From an uncultured Clostridia bacterium (GTDB lineage: Bacteria; Bacillota; Clostridia; Christensenellales; Borkfalkiaceae): a stretch of DNA of 64,000 bases. Shown here one piece after another: positions 1 to 6,838 of the stretch (position 1 is its first letter; every line of letters begins with the position of its first letter). The notes under the pieces were generated by a model that was not told where the DNA came from, searched no databases, and saw nothing but the letters and a program-made list of their open reading frames with translations. The stretch spans positions 102,762 to 166,761 of the forward strand of contig CASESJ010000005.1 of assembly GCA_949290575.1 (NCBI GenBank). Direction: 5' to 3'. A program made the translations under genes and the position numbers.

Positions 1-581
1 TCCCTCTTTACGAACATGCAGGTGGCGAGTATCATTACGAGCGCGACGGCAAAGGGAATTGCCATAATCGCGAAGAACTCGCCCGTGGGGATATTGTAAT
101 ATGAATAGAGATATAAGTTCTGGGGATTGCCGAAAGGCGTGAGCATGCCGCCGAGGTTGGCGGCGACGTTCTGCATGACGAAGGTGAACGCCATATGTTT
201 TTCCTTGCCGCAGCTCTTTAAAACGAAGTAGCCGAGGGGCAGGAAAGTGATGAGAGCCATGTCGTTGGCGAGTATCATGGACGCGACGTAAGTTATCATT
301 ACGAGCGCGAGCACGGCGTTGCGCGTGTTGCCCATGTGCTTGACTATGGCGCAGGCTATGTACTCGAAGACGTGAATGTCGCGGAAGGCGCACACAACGA
401 GCAGAGTGCTGAAGAGGCAGCCCACGGTGCGCCAGTCGAAGTAGTCGGCATACGCCTCGTCGAAGGGTACGAAGATGCAGGTGATTGCCGCCGCGAGAAT
501 GGCTATCCACAGCACCATATTCTTCAATATGAACTTTTTGAAATCCGTCGCCGCAATCGGGCGCGCCGCAACCTTGTACAT
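1..581 (-). CDS. SLC13/ArsB-type anion permease (partial, N-terminal part)
   Basis: The gene enters from the left edge, so only about 193 N-terminal residues are visible. Read on the minus strand from the ATG at 579-581 it starts MYKVAARPIAATDFKK and then shows strongly hydrophobic segments. The stretches LANDMALITFLPLG and GGMLTPFGNPQN are typical of the ion-transporter superfamily that includes SLC13/DASS, CitM and ArsB/NhaD permeases, where the NP-containing loop lies near the substrate and sodium site. The product is therefore an inner-membrane secondary transporter; substrate cannot be told. No strong ribosome binding site precedes the ATG, and an in-frame GTG six bases upstream (585-587) is an alternative start. 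The gene is divergent from the membrane protein at 811. Confidence 0.8.
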   Translation of the reverse strand, partial: MYKVAARPIAATDFKKFILKNMVLWIAILAAAITCIFVPFDEAYADYFDWRTVGCLFSTLLVVCAFRDIHVFEYIACAIVKHMGNTRNAVLALVMITYVASMILANDMALITFLPLGYFVLKSCGKEKHMAFTFVMQNVAANLGGMLTPFGNPQNLYLYSYYNIPTGEFFAIMAIPFAVALVMILATCMFVKR

Positions 582-715
582 AGCCACTATTCTATGCCCG
601 AAATTTACAAAAAGCAAGCGAATGAAACAACTTTTTTGCGCGCGGTCGGCTTTTTTTGCTTTTTTCTCTATTTGGGCAGAATTTTCATATTTTTACGGCA
701 ATATCCGCCGACCTA

Positions 716-743
716 TTGCCATATATAAAAGTTATGATATAAT
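716..743 (+). promoter_or_regulatory. sigma-A type promoter for the FUSC-HAD gene
   Basis: TTGCCA at 716-721, 16-bp spacer, TATAAT at 738-743. It points to the gene at 811; the leader then contains a short direct repeat of GCCCGCGGGCG (about 760-790). Confidence 0.6.
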
Positions 744-810
744 ATTTTTATAACTTGCGCCCGCGGGCGGCAACCTGCGCCCGCGGGCGCGCAAAAGACG
801 GGGGGAAAAT

Positions 811-2265
811 ATGAAAATAGGCAAAAGAACGATAAAGACATTTATCGCCGTGCTCATCACTCTGAGCATATACCTCATACTCTATGCCGTAAACTTTGCC
901 TGCGGCATATTTGAAACGCCGGGCGAACTCTCCGCCCGTGAAGATCTGTGGTACGCGCCCACAAACTTCTATACTCCCTTCTTCGCGGGCATAGCCGCGG
1001 TCTACGCAATGCAGCGCGACATAGCCTCCTCCCGCCAGCAGGCAAGAATTCGCTCGGTGGGCACGATAGTCGGGGGATATTACGGCTTTATAATAGTTCA
1101 GATTATAGAATGGATTTTCCTCGACGCCGCAAAGATGACGGCTGGCAGTCTGGCTTACGACGTAATTCTGTATACTGCAGTATCGGTCGGAATTATCTTC
1201 CTTATCGTCCTCACCGTAAAGCTTAAAGTCACCGCCGCAACCTTCGTCTCCTGCCTTACCTACCTGTCGGTCACCGTGTCCATAAGAAACGGCGGAATGC
1301 CGCCATTCCTCTTTGCCACAAACCGCATACTCTCCACCGTGATAGGCGTGCTCGTCGCGCTGTTCGTCAATACCTTCCCCCACTATTTTATAAAAAACAG
1401 AAACATTCTTTTCATATCCTCCCTCGACAACGCAATGCTCAACGCCAAGCACGAGCTGTCTCCCTTTATGGAATACAAGCTCAACGCGCTGACGGGCGAG
1501 AGGTGCAACTTCACATTTATGACGACGCGAGCTCTGACTTCGCTGCGCAACATCTTCCGCAATGTAAAACTGCAGAAACCCATTATAGTAATGACGGGTT
1601 GCGCCGTCTATAACCCCGTGGAAGAGAGCTACAGTTCGGTGGTCTATATAGACCGCTCGCTGAGGGCTCAGCCCGAAGAGCTGTTCGCGCGCTACGGCGT
1701 CAACGTCTTTTCCTATCTGATAAGCGAGAACACGCTGCACTGCTACTACGACAGCGTAGAGAGCGCGGGAGCGGCGGAATACTATTCGAGGCGCAGAAAG
1801 TCCTCTTCCTACACCTTTGTAAGAGCCAAAGTACCGAAGGATATGGACATTGCACAGTACGTAATAATCGAAAGGGACGAGGTCGTGAGCGCCATTATAT
1901 CCGACTTTTCAGAACTGGACTGCGCGGGCGAATTCAATGTGATAAGCTATCCCTTCCAGGGTATGGCAGGCTACAGCTTTTTAAAGATTAACTATAAAGA
2001 GGCACTAAAGGAAAACGCGCTCGGCGCGCTCGGCTGCGGCGACTACGACTGCCTCATCTGCTTCGGTTCGGGCAGAACGGACGTGGGCGCAATGAAAAAG
2101 GCGGACTTCTCGTTCTGCCTCGCCAATGCCCCCGACTATGTCAAGGAGGCGGCGGACTACGTCATCCCCTCCGACGAGCCCGACGAGATAGGCAAGCTGA
2201 TTGCAAAAATCTTCCACACGAAGAACTACCGCAAATTCTTATCCTCGCTGAAAAATCAGGAGTGA
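811..2265 (+). CDS. FUSC/aromatic-acid-exporter-like membrane domain fused to a degraded HAD domain
   Basis: A 484-residue protein of two parts. Residues about 8-190 hold at least five hydrophobic segments resembling the ArAE_1/FUSC family of small aromatic-acid exporter-like membrane domains. Residues about 198-484 follow the layout of a Cof-type HAD hydrolase: FISSLDNAML at 201-210 sits where motif I (DxDGT) should be, ALTGERCNFTFMTTR matches the motif II region, and GSGRTDVGAMKKA (419 on) followed by KEAADYVIPSDEPDEIG matches the C-terminal GDxxND and 'AADYV' region. Key acids are lost: the nucleophile position is Ser204, and the first Asp of GDxxND is Ser420, so phosphatase activity is unlikely. 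A sensory or structural role for the cytosolic domain is inference. It is a single gene with its own promoter. Confidence 0.7.
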   Translation: MKIGKRTIKTFIAVLITLSIYLILYAVNFACGIFETPGELSAREDLWYAPTNFYTPFFAGIAAVYAMQRDIASSRQQARIRSVGTIVGGYYGFIIVQIIEWIFLDAAKMTAGSLAYDVILYTAVSVGIIFLIVLTVKLKVTAATFVSCLTYLSVTVSIRNGGMPPFLFATNRILSTVIGVLVALFVNTFPHYFIKNRNILFISSLDNAMLNAKHELSPFMEYKLNALTGERCNFTFMTTRALTSLRNIFRNVKLQKPIIVMTGCAVYNPVEESYSSVVYIDRSLRAQPEELFARYGVNVFSYLISENTLHCYYDSVESAGAAEYYSRRRKSSSYTFVRAKVPKDMDIAQYVIIERDEVVSAIISDFSELDCAGEFNVISYPFQGMAGYSFLKINYKEALKENALGALGCGDYDCLICFGSGRTDVGAMKKADFSFCLANAPDYVKEAADYVIPSDEPDEIGKLIAKIFHTKNYRKFLSSLKNQE

Positions 2266-2298
2266 CCAAAAAACCTGCGTGCGGCTATGCCGCCCGCT

Positions 2299-2340
2299 GA
2301 GCCCGTGCCGCCGCGCGTTGCGCGGCGGCACGGGCTCTTT
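2299..2340 (+). terminator. Terminator of the FUSC-HAD gene
   Basis: Perfect 18-bp inverted repeat (2299-2316 with 2320-2337, loop GTT) followed by TTTC, 33 bases past the stop codon. Confidence 0.7.
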
Positions 2341-2420
2341 CTTGCGCGACGGGCTCTTTCTCTGCGCGGCGAGCTCTTTCTCTGCGCGACGAGCTCTTTC
2401 TCTGTGCGGCGGCACGGGCT
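2332..2420. repeat. Degenerate tandem repeat of GGCTCTTTCTCTGCGCG
   Basis: About four imperfect units of 18-19 bases, each containing (G/C)(A/G)GCTCTTTCT(C)TGCGCG, run on from the 3' arm of the terminator hairpin and end in a second copy of GGCGGCACGGGCT. It appears to have grown from the hairpin arm by slippage. No coding sense is seen. Confidence 0.6.
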
Positions 2421-2613
2421 ATAATTTTTTTGAAAAATGCACAATTTTTCAGCACTTTTTTAGCACTCGTTAGATTAAGCTGTTAAGGCTGTACAGACTT
2501 AAAGCTGTAAAGACGGGTTTTTGCGCACAAATACGCGCTCGTCCCGAATTAATTCTGCCCATCGTGCGCGTAATTTTTCCGCGCACAAAAATAAATGCAT
2601 AATATGCAACCGT

Positions 2614-2653
2614 AAAGAGTGCGGCGGCGCAGATTGCGCCGCCGCACTCTTTT
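2614..2653. terminator. Strong palindrome, terminator-like
   Basis: Inverted repeat AAAGAGTGCGGCGGCGC (2614-2630) with GCGCCGCCGCACTCTTT, flanked by A-runs and T-runs so that it could stop transcription from either side. The stretch 2421-2725 around it holds no gene I can support. Confidence 0.5.
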
Positions 2654-2685
2654 ACAACTCAGCAAAACATATAAAAACAACAATC

Positions 2686-2705
2686 GCCGCGCCCGAGGGC
2701 GCGGC
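2686..2705 (-). terminator. Terminator of the SDR gene
   Basis: GCCGCGCCC / GGGCGCGGC stem about 20 bases past the SDR stop codon; on the minus strand it is followed by GATTGTTGTTTTT. Confidence 0.6.
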
Positions 2706-2725
2706 TTCTTTAAATGTGGGTTTAA

Positions 2726-3526
2726 TTATTTGGGCTGTTTGCCGATATAAGCGAGGATACCGCCGTCGACATAGAGAATGTGACCGTTGATTGCGTTGGA
2801 CGCGTCGGATGCGAGGAAGACTGCGGGAGCAGCGAGCTCGTCAGCTTCGAGCCAGCGACCTGCGGGCGTCTTTGCGATGATGAACGAGTCGAAGGGATGA
2901 CGCGAACCGTCGGGCTGACGTTCGCGCAGGGGCGCGGTCTGAGGCGTAGCGATGTAGCCGGGACCTATGCCGTTGCACTGAATGTTGAATTCGCCGTACT
3001 CCGAGCAGATGTTGCGGGTGAGCATCTTGAGACCGCCCTTTGCGGCAGCGTATGCGGATACGGTTTCGCGACCGAGTTCGCTCATCATGGAGCAGATGTT
3101 TATAATCTTGCCGTGACCCTTTTTGATCATCGAGGGAATGACTGCCTTAGCGCAGATGAAGGGCGCGTTGAGGTCGACGTCGATGACCTGTCTGAATTCC
3201 TCTGCTGTCATTTCGCACATGGGAATTCTCTTGATGATGCCTGCGTTGTTGACGAGAATGTCGATAACGCCGATTTCCTTTTCGATAGTCTTTACCATAG
3301 CCTGAACAGCCGCTTCGTCGCAGACGTTGCATACATAGCCGTAAGCCTTGATGCCGTCAGCCTTGTAAGATGCGAGACCCTTGTCCACGAGCTCCTGCTT
3401 GATGTCGCAGAATGCGATTGTTGCGCCTGCGGCTGCCATGCCCTTTGCGATGGCGTAGCCTATACCGTAGGAAGCCCCCGTTACGAGAGCGACTTTACCG
3501 TCCAGTCTGAAATCTTCCATTTTCAT
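2726..3526 (-). CDS. idnO: Gluconate 5-dehydrogenase-like short-chain dehydrogenase
   Basis: A 266-residue classical SDR, the usual length. TGASYGIG (residues 17-24) is the dinucleotide-binding glycine motif, NNAG follows the fourth strand, and the catalytic set is the Ser of the SMMSE region plus YAAAK. The substrate region GYIATPQTAPLRERQPDGSRHPFDSFI and the ending GGILAYIGKQP strongly recall gluconate 5-dehydrogenases of gut Firmicutes and Bacteroides, which reduce 5-keto-D-gluconate; a 2-deoxy-gluconate (KduD-like) role is the main alternative. Start ATG at 3526 is preceded by AAAGGAG at good spacing. It is cytosolic and stands alone, with its own promoter and terminator. Confidence 0.8.
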   Translation of the reverse strand: MKMEDFRLDGKVALVTGASYGIGYAIAKGMAAAGATIAFCDIKQELVDKGLASYKADGIKAYGYVCNVCDEAAVQAMVKTIEKEIGVIDILVNNAGIIKRIPMCEMTAEEFRQVIDVDLNAPFICAKAVIPSMIKKGHGKIINICSMMSELGRETVSAYAAAKGGLKMLTRNICSEYGEFNIQCNGIGPGYIATPQTAPLRERQPDGSRHPFDSFIIAKTPAGRWLEADELAAPAVFLASDASNAINGHILYVDGGILAYIGKQPK

Positions 3527-3560
3527 AAAAATAAAATCTCCTTTTTTGAAGTTCGCTTAC

Positions 3561-3589
3561 ATTATACCATAACGCGCGCAATAATTCAA
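3561..3589 (-). promoter_or_regulatory. Sigma-A type promoter of the SDR gene
   Basis: On the minus strand TTGAAT (3584-3589), 17-bp spacer, TGG-TATAAT (3561-3566). Confidence 0.65.
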
Positions 3590-3644
3590 CCAAATTGAAC
3601 TCACTTAAATTTTTTACCTTCCGAACGCCCGCTCATTAAACAAC

Positions 3645-3679
3645 AAGCCCCCGCGACCGCTCGGCGGTCGCGGGGGCTT
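3645..3679 (-). terminator. Terminator of the lipoprotein gene
   Basis: Perfect 16-bp stem (3645-3660 with 3664-3679, loop TCG), followed on the minus strand by TTGTTTAATG; lies 48 bases past the stop codon at 3727. Confidence 0.65.
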
Positions 3680-3726
3680 ATATGGGGAAAGGTTAAAAGA
3701 GTTTGCGTTTCAGTTTATAAAATGTC

Positions 3727-4794
3727 TCAGTCGCGTCCTGTCTGAGTGCGGATTTCATCCCCGGATTGCTTACCGCAGTCCTCATCGTCGCACTCCTCGT
3801 CCTGTTCGCGGTCTTTCTCCTCTTCATAAGTCGGCAGAGCCTGACCCTCGTCGAGATATTCGTAGAAGACGTTGCCGTTCTCGTCCTTCAGGGCGACTAT
3901 GATATAGCGTTCGGCATCCTTGCCCGCGCCGACGCGCAGACGAATTATGTCGCGCCCGTCAACCGTGTCCTTTTCAAAGTAGAACACCTGCGACTGTCCG
4001 TCCGCAAAGGACGTCATCTTGACTTCGGTCTTGCCGTCTTCGACTTCGTACTCGAACGAGCTGCGGGCGGTAAGCTTGCCGTTTTCATAAATTTTATAGC
4101 TGTATTCCTGCTCCTGCTCGCCGTCCTCGTCAGTTTCGAAACTCTGCTCGACAAGCATATATCTGCCCTCGCCCAGCGTCACGCGGAAGGAGGTTTCAGC
4201 CTCGCTCTCACCATCCTCCACTTCGCTCTCGCGCTCGCCGCGTATGGGATATTCCGCGCCGTCGACAAGCATTACGCCCTCTATGCTGTAAGTTTCCTCT
4301 ACTTCGTCTTCATCCTCCTCCCTGTCGGTCAGAAGCTGATTGTAGTACATTATATAACTTACGTCGTTGCCCGAGATGTCCTTGCAGGAAACTATCATCT
4401 TCTCGCTGTACTCCGCTCTGTCCGAAGTCTGCGAAATCATCCCGAACCCGCCGTCGCTGAGAAGACTGCCCACCAGCGTGAGATAGCCGTCAAGCCCGGT
4501 CGCCTGTTCGGGGGTCTGTTCTGTGCCCTGCTCGGGGGTCTGCTCCGTGCCCTGCTCGGGCGTCTGTTCCGTGCCCTGTTCGGGCGTCTGTTCTGTGCCC
4601 TGTTCAGGGGTCTGTTCGGTCATATCCGAGATGACCATAGCCGACGACGCCGCACTGAAGCCGTAGACCGACTGCGCCGTGGTGAGAGTGTCGAATTTAT
4701 TCACAGTTGAGCTGCTCTGTTCGCCCGTGCAGGCGGTGAAGAGCGTTGCGGCGAGTGCCGCCGACATTGCCAAAGAGACTATAAGTTTTTTCAT
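3727..4794 (-). CDS. Lipoprotein sharing the outer domain of the adjacent anti-sigma factor
   Basis: A 355-residue secreted protein. The start is the ATG at 4794, preceded by CGGAGGTAAAATC; an in-frame ATG at 4923 has no such site. Signal peptide at residues 1-21 ends in FTAC, a slightly atypical lipobox with Cys22. Residues 59-98 are five tandem copies of TEQTPEQ(G/A), encoded by five 24-bp repeats. The rest (NKFDTLTTAQSVYGFSAAS; YLTLVGSLLSDGG; YIMYYN; YSIEGVMLV) aligns along its length with the extracytoplasmic part of the anti-sigma-like protein encoded at 5517. It is divergent from the sigma gene and has the same bipartite promoter motif. Function is inferred: a regulon member that may mimic or sense what the anti-sigma factor senses. 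I do not recognise a named family. Confidence 0.75.
   Translation of the reverse strand: MKKLIVSLAMSAALAATLFTACTGEQSSSTVNKFDTLTTAQSVYGFSAASSAMVISDMTEQTPEQGTEQTPEQGTEQTPEQGTEQTPEQGTEQTPEQATGLDGYLTLVGSLLSDGGFGMISQTSDRAEYSEKMIVSCKDISGNDVSYIMYYNQLLTDREEDEDEVEETYSIEGVMLVDGAEYPIRGERESEVEDGESEAETSFRVTLGEGRYMLVEQSFETDEDGEQEQEYSYKIYENGKLTARSSFEYEVEDGKTEVKMTSFADGQSQVFYFEKDTVDGRDIIRLRVGAGKDAERYIIVALKDENGNVFYEYLDEGQALPTYEEEKDREQDEECDDEDCGKQSGDEIRTQTGRD
4501..4620 (-). repeat. Five 24-bp tandem repeats inside the lipoprotein gene
   Basis: Exactly 120 bp, encoding TEQTPEQG four times and TEQTPEQA once. Units differ only at a few third positions, as expected for an array that changes copy number by slippage without breaking the frame. 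Confidence 0.85.
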
Positions 4795-4830
4795 GATTTT
4801 ACCTCCGCGGTTGATTGATTTCAAATATAT

Positions 4831-4857
4831 AACAATGCGAGTATGGCGTTTTGTTGG
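4831..4857 (-). promoter_or_regulatory. Putative ECF-sigma promoter of the lipoprotein gene
   Basis: On the minus strand CCAACAAAACGC (4857-4846), nine bases, ATTGTT (4836-4831). The same two blocks with the same spacing precede the sigma gene at 4949-4975. The AAC-containing upstream block is like ECF -35 elements. Confidence 0.65.
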
Positions 4858-4948
4858 AAAATTATTAATTATTTTTTGAGAATTTTTCGGACTGTTGACT
4901 TTGCCGCCTTTTGCTGATATCATTTTTTTAAGAAATTTCTGCGTTTTG

Positions 4949-4975
4949 CCAACAAAACGCGTGCGTTGAATTGTT
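4949..4975 (+). promoter_or_regulatory. Putative autoregulated ECF-sigma promoter
   Basis: CCAACAAAACGC (4949-4960), nine bases, ATTGTT (4970-4975), about 20 bases before the sigma start codon. The upstream block is also the right half of an 8-bp inverted repeat, GCGTTTTG-CCAA-CAAAACGC (4941-4960). Confidence 0.65.
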
Positions 4976-4995
4976 TATAATACGGAAAGGCAAAT

Positions 4996-5520
4996 ATGAG
5001 CGATAAACTCGAAAAAAAGATAGCGCAGCTCAGGGGCGGCGACGGGCGGGCATTCGACTATATCTACGAAAGGACCAACCGACCCGTGTACTTTGCGATA
5101 CTCTATATAGTGCGCGACAGAATGTACGCCGAGGACATAATGCAGGACACCTATATAAAGGCGATGTCCTCGCTCGGGCAGTACGCAGAGGGCACTAATT
5201 TTATTGCGTGGATATGCACTATTGCAAAGTCGCTCGCGCTCAATCACTTAAAAAAATACAGGCGGGAAATTTCCACCGACTTCGACGCCGAGAGCTTCAG
5301 ATACGGTCAGACGGAGACGCATACCCCCTTTATATTCGACGTTGCGGCTAAGGTGCTCGACGAGGACGAATATAAAATTTTAATGCTCTGTCAGGTGGCG
5401 GGATACAAGCGACGGGAGGTTGCGGAACTGATGAAAATTCCCATAGGCACGGTGACCTGGAAGAACAATCAGGCAATTAAAAAACTTAAAGAATATCTCA
5501 TAAAGGAGGGCAGAGAATGA
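4996..5520 (+). CDS. ECF-type RNA polymerase sigma factor
   Basis: A 174-residue sigma-70 family protein with only regions 2 and 4. Region 2 covers about residues 22-90 (YAEDIMQDTYIKA is the region 2.2 signature and FIAWICTIAKSLALNHLKK the 2.3-2.4 part), and region 4 about 115-170 (YKRREVAELMKIPIGTVTWKNNQAIKKLKE forms the helix-turn-helix for the -35 element). The GGAAAGG site lies six bases before ATG. The stop codon overlaps the next start (ATGA at 5517-5520), so the two genes are translationally coupled, as is usual for an ECF sigma factor and its anti-sigma factor. It probably directs its own promoter and that of the divergent lipoprotein. Confidence 0.9.
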   Translation: MSDKLEKKIAQLRGGDGRAFDYIYERTNRPVYFAILYIVRDRMYAEDIMQDTYIKAMSSLGQYAEGTNFIAWICTIAKSLALNHLKKYRREISTDFDAESFRYGQTETHTPFIFDVAAKVLDEDEYKILMLCQVAGYKRREVAELMKIPIGTVTWKNNQAIKKLKEYLIKEGRE

Positions 5521-6680
5521 AGGACAGAGACATAAAGAAACTGCTTGCCGACGAGGCGGAACATATTCTGCCCGACGAGAGCGTCAAAGAAAATATAAAA
5601 TACAAACTCGGCTATGACGCCGGACAGGAGGCGAAAGCCATTGCAGGCGGAGGCACGGAGAGCGCGAAAATCAACCGCAGAACGCTGATTGCAATATGCG
5701 CGGCGGCACTTGCAATCATAATCGCGCTGAGCATAATTCTGCCGACGACGCTGGGCGGCAAGCCCTCCTTCCCCTCGATTTCTGGCGGGGAGAACAAGTT
5801 TGAAGAGATTACCGACGCGCAGTCGTTCTACGCCTACGGCGCGGCTTCGCTGGGCAGTATTCTGTCCTCGCCCGACGGCGAAGGCGGCGCGACGACGGCA
5901 GCCTCTCCCCTTACAGACGACGGCGACGCGAACGAGAGGCTGGGCGCGATAAACAGATATATGCCGCTCGTAGAAAGTCTTCTGAGCGACGGCGCGATTT
6001 CGGGCACGGTAGAGACGGACAAATACGGCTACGAATGCGCGATGACGGTCACCCACACCGACCTCTTGGGAAACGCCGTGACATATGTGATGTATTATAA
6101 CAGAACCTTTACGGGCGGCGAAAACGAGGACGGCGAGAGCGAGGAAAATTACTCGATTGAGGGCGTGCTCGTCATAGGCTACGAGAGCTATCCCGTAGAG
6201 GGCACTTATAAGACTGAGAGCGAGCTGGGCGGCGACGAGAGCGAGTTTGAGAGCGAGCTGGAATTCAGGGCGTTCACCTCCTCCGACAGGCGGTCGTATA
6301 TAGAGGTCAGGCAGGAGCACGAAAGCGAAACCGAGGACGGCGAGAGCGAGCTGGAGACGGAATACGTATACAGAGTTTACGAGGGCGGAAAGCTCGTCAG
6401 CACGACCGAGATACAGTACGAACAAGAGGACGGCGAACCTGAAATTTTTATGTCTGTCGAACAGGGCGGACAGAGAGACGAACTCACATTTACCGCCCCC
6501 CGCGGCAACGGCAATACAATTTTCGCGCGCGGCACGATAAGCGGCGAACAGGTCAGCTTTACGGTGCACATCAGCGAGGGAAGTTACCGCTATGAATTCT
6601 CCGACGGCAGAAACGAAAGCTTCGGCAGGGCGGAGGAAAACAAGGGCAACCGCCCGCAGAGCGCAACGGCGGAAATCTGA
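5517..6680 (+). CDS. Putative membrane-anchored anti-sigma factor
   Basis: A 387-residue protein with a short cytosolic part (1-53, including DIKKLLADEAEHILPDESVKE), one membrane segment (about 54-76, TLIAICAAALAIIIALSIIL) and a large acidic outer domain rich in Glu and Asp. No zinc-finger (HxxxCxxC) motif is visible in the cytosolic part, so it is not a classical ZAS anti-sigma factor; the assignment rests on coupling to the ECF gene and on topology. The outer domain (NKFEEITDAQSFYAYGAAS; YMPLVESLLSDGA; YVMYYN; YSIEGVLVI) is homologous to the lipoprotein encoded divergently at 3727. The two probably see the same signal or each other outside the membrane. Confidence 0.65.
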   Translation: MKDRDIKKLLADEAEHILPDESVKENIKYKLGYDAGQEAKAIAGGGTESAKINRRTLIAICAAALAIIIALSIILPTTLGGKPSFPSISGGENKFEEITDAQSFYAYGAASLGSILSSPDGEGGATTAASPLTDDGDANERLGAINRYMPLVESLLSDGAISGTVETDKYGYECAMTVTHTDLLGNAVTYVMYYNRTFTGGENEDGESEENYSIEGVLVIGYESYPVEGTYKTESELGGDESEFESELEFRAFTSSDRRSYIEVRQEHESETEDGESELETEYVYRVYEGGKLVSTTEIQYEQEDGEPEIFMSVEQGGQRDELTFTAPRGNGNTIFARGTISGEQVSFTVHISEGSYRYEFSDGRNESFGRAEENKGNRPQSATAEI

Positions 6681-6730
6681 AAAGACGACGCACCTTGCTC
6701 AAAGCATAGATAATTCAAAGCGCAGACAAA

Positions 6731-6765
6731 AAGCCGCCCTTCCGCATTTTGCGGAAGGGCGGCTT
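6731..6765. terminator. Shared terminator, anti-sigma and ABC operons
   Basis: Perfect 15-bp stem AAGCCGCCCTTCCGC with loop ATTTT, between two converging units. On the minus strand the stem continues into TTTTTGTC, so it is best placed to end the ABC exporter operon. Confidence 0.75.
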
Positions 6766-6838
6766 GCGTTATCTTTATGCATTGCACGCTCTGAAAATGC
6801 AGAGCCTGCCTTTGCATGACCCGCCGAGCATTGAAAAA

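Noticed and set aside
4976..4981. TATAAT as a sigma-A -10 for the ECF sigma gene
   Set aside because: It lies only 14 bases before the ATG and has no matching -35 at 16-18 bases; it would place the transcript start inside the ribosome site. The conserved bipartite motif is a better promoter.
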